This document shows positions 1 through 4,584 of a stretch of DNA of 7,285 bases, one piece after another (position 1 is the stretch's first letter; every line of letters starts with the position of its first letter). The stretch is from contig JACZKN010000352.1 of the NCBI GenBank assembly GCA_014859985.1, positions 1-7,285 of the forward strand, given 5' to 3'. The notes under the pieces are model-generated. The model made no database searches. It was not told where the DNA came from and saw only the letters and a program-made list of their open reading frames with translations. The position numbers were made by a program, and so were the translations under genes. Source of the stretch: Candidatus Krumholzibacteriia bacterium. GTDB lineage: Bacteria > Krumholzibacteriota > Krumholzibacteriia > LZORAL124-64-63.

Positions 1-597
1 GGCCGCCGCCGCCGCCGCTCCGGGCGCGGCCGCGACGGCGAGACCGGCAAGACGGCCGAGGCCGGCGCCGCCGCGGCGCCGGACAAGGAGGCGGCGAAGG
101 ACACGGCACGGGAGGCCGCCAAGGAATCCACCAAGGAAGCCGCCAAGGACGCCGCCAAGGACGCGAAGCCCGCGGCCGCCGCCGCCGCGTCCGCCCGCGG
201 CGGCGATGCCGCCGAGCCCGCCGCCAGGAAGTCGACCCGCAGCAAGCGCTCGCGTAAGAAGACCGGGGACAAGACCGCCTCCGCGGCGACGCCGCAGGTA
301 GGGGCGGCCGCGGCCAAGGCGAACGAGGCCAAGGCGAACGAGTCCCGGACCGCCGACGCCAAGGCGCCCGCCGCCGAGGACAAGGGAGCCGCGGCGAAGA
401 AGACCACCACGAAGAAGACGACCAGGAAGACCACCGCCGGCCGGACCGCCACGGCGGCCCCGAAGAAGACGACGGCGAAGAAGACGGCCAAGAAGGCCGC
501 CGACCCGGCAGACGCCGGGCGCAGAACCACCCGGCAGACCGGGCGCCGGCGGACGACGAAGAAGGCCGGCGGCGGCGACAAGCCTTCCGAATCCTGA
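1..597 (+). CDS. C-terminal 198 residues of a gene cut by the window edge: basic Ala/Lys/Arg/Thr-rich low-complexity tail
   Basis: Reading from base 1 in frame 1 gives 198 codons without a stop, then TGA at 595-597. There is no in-frame ATG, so the start is off the left edge. The visible part opens with an Arg/Gly stretch (GRRRRRSGRGRDGE). Nucleotides 88-168 encode a run of (E/D)xx(K/R) tetrads (EAAK, DTAR, EAAK, ESTK, EAAK, DAAK), typical of a charged stable helix. From about 397 to 580 follows a histone-H1-like stretch rich in KKTT, KKTAKKAA and RRR. No folded domain is visible. Such tails are known at the C-termini of RNA- or DNA-binding enzymes in high-GC bacteria, for example DEAD-box helicases, RNase E/G and topoisomerase I. 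Nucleic-acid binding is therefore a fair inference, but the parent enzyme cannot be named. Coding character is supported by the clean frame, the regular GCC/AAG/GAC codon use and the terminator just after the stop. Confidence 0.8.
   Translation, partial: GRRRRRSGRGRDGETGKTAEAGAAAAPDKEAAKDTAREAAKESTKEAAKDAAKDAKPAAAAAASARGGDAAEPAARKSTRSKRSRKKTGDKTASAATPQVGAAAAKANEAKANESRTADAKAPAAEDKGAAAKKTTTKKTTRKTTAGRTATAAPKKTTAKKTAKKAADPADAGRRTTRQTGRRRTTKKAGGGDKPSES
313..342 (+). repeat. Two tandem 15-nt copies inside the basic tail
   Basis: The 15-nt unit GCCAAGGCGAACGAG occurs twice in a row, encoding AKANE AKANE. The repeat is in frame, so copy-number change would alter tail length without a frameshift. 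It sits between the charged-helix part and the H1-like part of the tail. Confidence 0.85.
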
Positions 598-620
598 ACC
601 GGGACCGCGTGCGCGAGCGC

Positions 621-647
621 GGGAGGGCCCCTGCGGGGGCCCTCTTT
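621..647 (+). terminator. Rho-independent terminator of the truncated first gene
   Basis: A perfect 9-bp GC-rich stem pairs 623-631 with 636-644 around a TGCG tetraloop. It can be extended by two G-U pairs and is followed by TTT at 645-647. It begins 25 nt after the stop codon at 597, in the correct orientation for that gene. Confidence 0.85.
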
Positions 648-752
648 CCATGCCGGTGGATTATGCTCAATGGCCGCCGCCCGTGGTCGATCACCGGAAG
701 CGGACGACCGCCGCGGCGGGCCACGGGGGCCCGGCCGGGCCCGCCGAGCCTC

Positions 753-759
753 GGGGGAG
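753..759 (+). promoter_or_regulatory. Shine-Dalgarno sequence that sets the HPt start
   Basis: GGGGGAG lies 7 nt upstream of the ATG at 767. The alternative upstream in-frame ATG at 650 directly abuts the terminator of the preceding gene and has no comparable site. This supports the shorter protein. Confidence 0.65.
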
Positions 760-766
760 CGAGACC

Positions 767-1153
767 ATGAGCCAATCCGCCCTGGACACCGCGAGCGCCC
801 TGGACCTGCGCGCCGCCATGGGCCAGATGGACGGCGACGCGGAGCTGCTGCAGGAGATCGTCGGGATCTTCATCGAGACGGGGCCCGAGCAGCTGGACGC
901 CATCGCCGGCGCCCTCGCCGCGGGGGACGCCGCGCAGGTCTCGCTGGTCGCCCACGGCATGAAGGGCGGGGCGTCCAACCTCTGCGCCGGGCGCTTCGTG
1001 GCGTCGGCCCGCGAGCTCGAACTGTCGGCCAAGCGCGGCTCGTTGGCCGGCGCGGCCGGCCTGCTGGCGCGCATGCGCGCCGACTTCGCCGAACTCGTCG
1101 AGACGGCCGCCGTGGTCGACTGGGGCGAGGTGCAGCGCTGCTGGCAGGACTGA
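767..1153 (+). CDS. Stand-alone histidine phosphotransfer (HPt) domain protein, 128 aa
   Basis: The protein is a single HPt domain, the four-helix module that relays phosphate between response-regulator receiver domains in multistep phosphorelays in the cytoplasm. The HPt signature is at residues 61-74 (VAHGMKGGASNLCA). His63 (codon 953-955) is the expected phosphoacceptor, followed by the conserved Lys66-Gly67. The upstream helix (about residues 22-53, DAELLQEIVGIFIETGPEQLDAI) is typical of the family. The downstream helices carry the usual REL..SAKRG and LLARM features. Length matches single-domain HPt proteins. I chose the ATG at 767 over the in-frame ATG at 650 because it has a good Shine-Dalgarno site and HPt homology begins right after it; the intervening 39 residues are Pro/Arg/Gly-rich and not domain-like. 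No histidine kinase or receiver gene is visible nearby, so the partner is unknown. It is convergent with the TPR gene and followed by strong hairpins. Confidence 0.88.
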   Translation: MSQSALDTASALDLRAAMGQMDGDAELLQEIVGIFIETGPEQLDAIAGALAAGDAAQVSLVAHGMKGGASNLCAGRFVASARELELSAKRGSLAGAAGLLARMRADFAELVETAAVVDWGEVQRCWQD

Positions 1154-1166
1154 GCCGCCCCGCGGC

Positions 1167-1219
1167 CCCGCAGGAAACGGAACCGCCGCCCGCAGGGGCG
1201 GCGGTTCCGTTTCCGCGGG
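1167..1219. terminator. Long near-perfect hairpin, probable bidirectional terminator between convergent genes
   Basis: A perfect 19-bp stem pairs 1173-1191 with 1196-1214 around a GCAG loop. Five further pairs (1167-1171 with 1215-1219) extend it past one bulged A at 1172. The GC core is flanked by GGAAAC on the left and GTTTCC on the right. Each direction therefore reads a GC stem followed by a T-containing tract, as expected for a terminator serving both strands. It begins 13 nt past the HPt stop. Confidence 0.8.
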
Positions 1220-1223
1220 TTCC

Positions 1224-1262
1224 GGAAAAGACGAGGGCGGGGGGCGGAACTGCCCCCCGCCC
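1224..1262 (-). terminator. Rho-independent terminator of the TPR gene
   Basis: An 11-bp perfect stem pairs 1235-1245 with 1252-1262 around a 6-nt loop. On the minus strand it is followed by TCGTCTTTTCC. It lies 10 nt past the stop codon of the TPR gene at 1273 and comes before the longer hairpin for transcripts moving leftward. Confidence 0.75.
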
Positions 1263-1272
1263 GCCCGTCCGC

Positions 1273-2418
1273 TCAGCGGTTCCGTACGTCGTCAGGAACT
1301 TCGTCCTGGGACTGGGGGACGGGCACGTCCAGGGGCTGCGCCGCCGTCGCGTCGTCGGTCGGGCCGGTGGGGGCGGCCGCGGCGGCGACTTCCATGTCGG
1401 CGGGCGATTGCGGCTCCGTGCCGGCTGCCGCCGCGACCGGGCCGGGGATGGTCAGGTTCGCGACGGTGAACGCGGCGGCCAGGGCCGCAAGATCCACCGG
1501 CGCGTCCTGCGGGCTCTCGACCAGGGCCAGCACGCGGGTGCGGCTCTCGTCGGCCCGCGCGTAGCCGGCATCCGCCTCCAGGGCGCGGGCATAGGCCTCG
1601 GCGGCGGCCGTGAAGTGGCCGTTGCGCTCCAGGGCGATGCCCAGGTTGTTCTGCACGCAGGCCGGCGCGCCGTCCAGGGCCGCGGCCTTGGCCAGGGGCG
1701 CCAGGGCCTCGCCGAAGCGTTCCTGCTCGATGAGGATCAGGCCGAGGTTGTTCAGGGACCAGACGTCGCCGGTGTCCAGGCCCAAGGCCTGCGCGTAGCT
1801 GGCCAGGGCCTCGTCGAGGCGGGCCTGGGTATGGCGGATGCGGCCCATGACGCGGTGGGCGTCGGCGTAGGCGGGATCCAGGTCGATGGCCAGGACGAGG
1901 CGCGCCTCGGCCTCTTCCACGCGGCCCAGGTCCAGCAGCACGCGGCCGTGGTTGACCAGGCTCTTGACGTGCCCGGGTGCCGACGCGACGGCGTGGGCCA
2001 GGGCCAGGTCGGCGGCTTCCGGCTCGCCGGCCTTCCAGGCCGAGAGGCCCAGCATGTAGAAGCCCCAGGCGTTGCCGGGATGCTCGGCGGTGTAGCGCGT
2101 GAACAGCTCGGTGGCGCCGGGGTAGTCCCGGTCGAAATAGGCCTGCTCGGCCATGGCGTAGGTGACGACCACGGGCTCGGGCTCGGGGGCGGCGACGGGA
2201 GCGGCTTCCGCCGGCTCGGTCTCGGCGGCGGCGGGCGCGTCCGTGATCCCGTCGGCCGGCTCGACCGTCAGCGCGGCCACGGGCTCGGCGACCGTCTCGT
2301 CACCGCCGGTCTTCAGGCCCACGAACACGGCGATGGCAAGGACCAGCACGAAGAGGATGCCGGCCTCGAAGAAGCGGAGCTTGCGCTCCTGCCGGGGGGT
2401 GAGGTCCTGGTTCTGCAT
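1273..2418 (-). CDS. Membrane-anchored tetratricopeptide repeat (TPR) protein, 381 aa
   Basis: Residues 1-16 are polar and basic (MQNQDLTPRQERKLRF). Residues 17-35 form one hydrophobic membrane segment (the core is ILFVLVLAIAVFVGL) with no clear signal-peptidase site, so an N-terminal anchor is likely. Residues 37-84 are an Ala/Pro/Glu/Thr linker. Residues about 85-286 hold roughly six TPR units; recognisable cores include FYMLGLSAWKAGEPEAA, ADAHRVMGRIRHTQARLDEA, WSLNNLGLILIEQERFGEA and CVQNNLGIALERNGHFTAA. Residues about 300-381 are a disordered acidic Ala/Pro-rich tail. TPR solenoids bind other proteins, so a scaffold or assembly role on the outer face of the inner membrane is inferred, but no partner is indicated. 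Start choice: AAGGAG (2425-2430 on the complementary strand) lies 6 nt before the ATG at 2416-2418. The gene is convergent with the HPt gene and lies downstream of the permease on the same strand, with 215 bp between them. Confidence 0.88.
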   Translation of the reverse strand: MQNQDLTPRQERKLRFFEAGILFVLVLAIAVFVGLKTGGDETVAEPVAALTVEPADGITDAPAAAETEPAEAAPVAAPEPEPVVVTYAMAEQAYFDRDYPGATELFTRYTAEHPGNAWGFYMLGLSAWKAGEPEAADLALAHAVASAPGHVKSLVNHGRVLLDLGRVEEAEARLVLAIDLDPAYADAHRVMGRIRHTQARLDEALASYAQALGLDTGDVWSLNNLGLILIEQERFGEALAPLAKAAALDGAPACVQNNLGIALERNGHFTAAAEAYARALEADAGYARADESRTRVLALVESPQDAPVDLAALAAAFTVANLTIPGPVAAAAGTEPQSPADMEVAAAAAPTGPTDDATAAQPLDVPVPQSQDEVPDDVRNR

Positions 2419-2532
2419 GGTTCTCTCCTTCTTCCGGGGTGGCCGGCGGCGGTTCCGTTCCGCCGCCCTGTCGTGGCGCTTGCCGGGGAAGTCGCAAGAA
2501 CGTGTCCGCAGGACAGGCGGCGGCCGCCCGGC

Positions 2533-2563
2533 ATTAAGATGTTTGTATGTAATAATTTAACTA
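2533..2563. promoter_or_regulatory. AT-rich island, possible promoter or UP-type region of the TPR gene
   Basis: Twenty-six of these 31 bases are A or T, in a window that is otherwise about 70% GC. It lies 115-145 bp upstream of the TPR start codon. On the minus strand it offers -10-like hexamers (TTAAAT, TACATA), but I could not pair either with a convincing -35 at 16-18 bp. Promoter function is inferred from base composition and position only. The rest of the 2419-2633 gap holds no gene that I can support. Confidence 0.35.
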
Positions 2564-2592
2564 GGTATCGACCAGGATCCGGATGCGGCTGT

Positions 2593-2608
2593 GTGTCCAT
2601 GGGGACAC
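2593..2608 (-). terminator. Weak hairpin downstream of the permease gene
   Basis: A 6-bp stem (GTGTCC with GGACAC) with a 4-nt loop starts 25 nt past the permease stop codon. No T-tract follows on the minus strand, so it may not terminate transcription by itself. It is recorded because no better candidate is present in this gap. Confidence 0.25.
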
Positions 2609-2633
2609 GTGCCGGCGTGGCCGGACGGCCCGG

Positions 2634-4457
2634 CTACAGGGGGAACAGCAGCGGCGTCACCAGCACCGTGACCACGCCGACCAGCACCATCAGCGGCGCC
2701 CCGACCCGCAGGAAGTCGACGAACCGGTAGCCGCCCGGTTCGACCACGAGGGTGCACACGGGCGAGGCCACCGGCGAGGCGAAGCCCGCCGAGGCCGCGA
2801 TGGCGACGGTCATGGCGAAGGCCTGGGGCGAGGTGCCGAGGGCCTGGGCGGCCTGCACGGCGATGGGCGCCACGAGGACCGCCGTGGCCGAATTCGAGAG
2901 CAGGAGGCTCAGCCCGGCGGTCAGGAAGTAGAACACGGCCAGCATGACGATGGGACCGGCGCCGCCCAGGGCGTCCACGAGCGCGCCGACGATCAGGTCG
3001 GTGCCGCCGGTCTTGTCCAGCGCCGCGGCCACGGGCAGCATGCCGGCGATCAGCACCAGGCTGCTCCAGCGGATCGCCCGGTAGCCTTCCTCCATGCTGA
3101 GGGTGCGCGCGGCCACCGCGGCCAGGGCGGCCAGCAGCACGGCCGGCGCCACCGGCAGGATCCCCAGGACGATCACGGCCACCATGGCGGCCAGGATCAG
3201 CAGGGCCCGGGGCAGCCGACGCACCTCCGGCGCCGCGTCCTGGATCTCGGTGGGGGTGGCGAACAGGACGAGATCCTCGACGTCCGTGCGCAGGCGCGCG
3301 ATGCGGCGCCAGGCGCCGGTCACCAGCAGGGCGTCGCCCACGCGCAGCCGGCTGTCCTCGAAGCCCTCGACGCGCTCGCCCTTGCGGCGGACGGCCAGGA
3401 CCTGCAGGCCGAAGCGCCCGCGGAAGCCGGCGCTCCGGATGGTCCGCCCCAGGAGCTGCGATTCCGGGTGGACCAGCACCGAAGCCAGGCCCAGTTCGCG
3501 CAGCCAATCCTGGCGCTGCCGGTCGCTGATGACCTGCCGCGCCAGGCCCAGGTCGGCGGCGGCCGTCGCGAAGCCGTCGGACCGGTCGTAGAACACGAGC
3601 ACGTCGCCCGGGCGCAGCTCGAACTCGGGCCCCGGCGTGACGGCGAGCTGCCGTCCCATCAGGCCCGCGCGTTCGACCAGCAGCACGTGCAGGTCGTGGT
3701 CGGTGCCCAGGCCCGAATGGCCCAGGGGCACGCCGGCCAGGCTCGAGCCGGACTCGACCAGCGCCCGCCGCAACCGTCCGGGCACGCCGAACTCGGCCAT
3801 CATCTCGCGCATGCCCTGGCCCGCCGGGCGCGGCTCCACCGTGGGCGCCCCCGGCAGCAGCCGGCGGCCGACCAGCAGCATGTAGAGCACCGCGACCGCG
3901 AGCACCGCCAGACCGATGGGCGTGAAGCTGAAGAAGTTGAAGGCGTCGTAGCCGGCGGCCTCGAGCTCGGCGCTGACCACGAGGTTGGGCGTGGTGGCGA
4001 TGAGGGTCATCATGCCGCTGATCAGGCTGCCGAAGGCCATGGGCAGCAGCAGGCGGGTGGCGTTGAGCCGGGTCTTGGCCGCGATGCCCTGCACGACCGG
4101 GACGAGGATCGCGACCACCGCGGTCGAGTTCATCACCGACCCCAGCCCCGCCGAGACCAGCATCAGGAGCGCCATGATCCGCCGCTCGCTCGACCCGCCC
4201 CGCGCCGTCAGCCAGTTGCCGACCGCCGCGGCGACGCCGGTGCGCCGCAGCATCTCGCCGATCACCAGGATGGCCGCCACCTGGACGACCACCGGGTCGC
4301 CGAAGCCGGCCAGGGCCTCGCGCACGGTCAGGACGCCGCTGACCGCCAAAGCCAGCACCACCAGCAGGGCGACCGCGTCGAAGCGCAGCCGGCCGGAGGC
4401 GAAGAGCACGGCGGCGGCGGCCACCACCGCGAACACGAAGTTGGTTTCCCAGGCCAT
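2634..4457 (-). CDS. SLC13/DASS-family permease with two RCK_C (TrkA-C) domains, 607 aa
   Basis: This is an inner-membrane transporter of the divalent anion/Na+ symporter superfamily. An N-terminal membrane half (about residues 5-200) and a C-terminal half (about 415-607) flank a soluble cytoplasmic insert (about 220-395) made of two RCK_C/TrkA-C-like units. The conserved re-entrant-loop motifs are present in both halves: MNSTAVVAILVP (109-120) and TLIATTPNLVV (151-161) in the first, LLSNSATAVLVAPIA (519-533) and SPVASPVCTLV (561-571) in the second. The RCK_C units show PGDVLVFYDRSD (283-294) and VGDALLVTG (373-381). E. coli YfbS (about 610 aa) has the same layout. Related proteins move sulfate or other anions, but the substrate here is unknown. 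I chose the ATG at 4455-4457 over the upstream in-frame start at 4505. AGGA lies 7 nt before it, the first helix starts right after it, and the extra 16 residues are non-homologous in character and would overlap the probable promoter's downstream region. Confidence 0.9.
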   Translation of the reverse strand: MAWETNFVFAVVAAAAVLFASGRLRFDAVALLVVLALAVSGVLTVREALAGFGDPVVVQVAAILVIGEMLRRTGVAAAVGNWLTARGGSSERRIMALLMLVSAGLGSVMNSTAVVAILVPVVQGIAAKTRLNATRLLLPMAFGSLISGMMTLIATTPNLVVSAELEAAGYDAFNFFSFTPIGLAVLAVAVLYMLLVGRRLLPGAPTVEPRPAGQGMREMMAEFGVPGRLRRALVESGSSLAGVPLGHSGLGTDHDLHVLLVERAGLMGRQLAVTPGPEFELRPGDVLVFYDRSDGFATAAADLGLARQVISDRQRQDWLRELGLASVLVHPESQLLGRTIRSAGFRGRFGLQVLAVRRKGERVEGFEDSRLRVGDALLVTGAWRRIARLRTDVEDLVLFATPTEIQDAAPEVRRLPRALLILAAMVAVIVLGILPVAPAVLLAALAAVAARTLSMEEGYRAIRWSSLVLIAGMLPVAAALDKTGGTDLIVGALVDALGGAGPIVMLAVFYFLTAGLSLLLSNSATAVLVAPIAVQAAQALGTSPQAFAMTVAIAASAGFASPVASPVCTLVVEPGGYRFVDFLRVGAPLMVLVGVVTVLVTPLLFPL

Positions 4458-4464
4458 GGCGCCA

Positions 4465-4468
4465 TCCT
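4465..4468 (-). promoter_or_regulatory. Shine-Dalgarno core that sets the permease start
   Basis: AGGA on the minus strand lies 7 nt before the ATG at 4455-4457. It supports that start over the in-frame codon 48 nt upstream. Confidence 0.55.
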
Positions 4469-4513
4469 GTTGGACACCGGACGCGGACGCCGGGGCACGG
4501 CGCAACGCCGGGC

Positions 4514-4528
4514 CAGTCTAGCAGACTG
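4514..4528. promoter_or_regulatory. Inverted repeat overlapping the permease -10 element, possible operator
   Basis: CAGTCT and AGACTG form a perfect 6-bp inverted repeat with a 3-nt AGC centre. One arm overlaps the -10 hexamer at 4515-4520. A dimeric repressor bound here would block RNA polymerase. The dyad is short and could be coincidence. Confidence 0.35.
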
Positions 4529-4542
4529 CGGGTGTTCCGCAA
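4515..4542 (-). promoter_or_regulatory. Probable sigma70-type promoter of the permease gene
   Basis: On the minus strand, TTGCGG (4537-4542) is separated by 16 bp from TAGACT (4515-4520), which is preceded by the extended -10 dinucleotide TG in TGCTAGACT. The predicted start of transcription, near 4507, leaves a leader of about 50 nt before the ATG at 4457. The -35 matches consensus at only three positions, so the extended -10 would carry much of the strength. The promoter lies in the 127-bp gap after the S49 peptidase gene. In that gap I see no convincing terminator, only GC-rich imperfect dyads around 4543-4565. Confidence 0.5.
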
Positions 4543-4584
4543 CCGCCGGCGCCGGGGCCGGTGCGACCGCGATCCGGCCTGGTC

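Noticed and set aside
655..672. TATGCT (662-667) as a -10 element for the HPt gene.
   Set aside because: No acceptable -35 lies 16-18 bp upstream, since that position falls in the terminator stem, so I could not support it as a promoter.
650..766. Upstream in-frame extension of the HPt protein beginning at the ATG at 650.
   Set aside because: It begins directly at the end of the preceding terminator, has no Shine-Dalgarno site, and encodes a Pro/Arg/Gly-rich stretch unlike the HPt family.
691..1074. 127-codon minus-strand frame opposite the HPt gene.
   Set aside because: The opposite strand carries a convincing HPt domain; this frame is Ala/Ser/Arg-rich without any motif.
670..2730. 686-codon open frame on the plus strand.
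   Set aside because: It lies antisense to the TPR gene and out of frame with the HPt gene. Its Arg/Gly/His-rich composition is typical of GC-rich shadow frames, and no domain is recognisable.
2557..4542. 661-codon minus-strand frame overlapping the permease gene.
   Set aside because: It is Arg/Gly/Pro-rich and out of frame with a clear SLC13 permease, so it is a shadow.
4543..4565. GC-rich dyads as an intrinsic terminator for the peptidase gene.
   Set aside because: The pairing is imperfect, no T-tract follows on the minus strand, and the region abuts the permease promoter.
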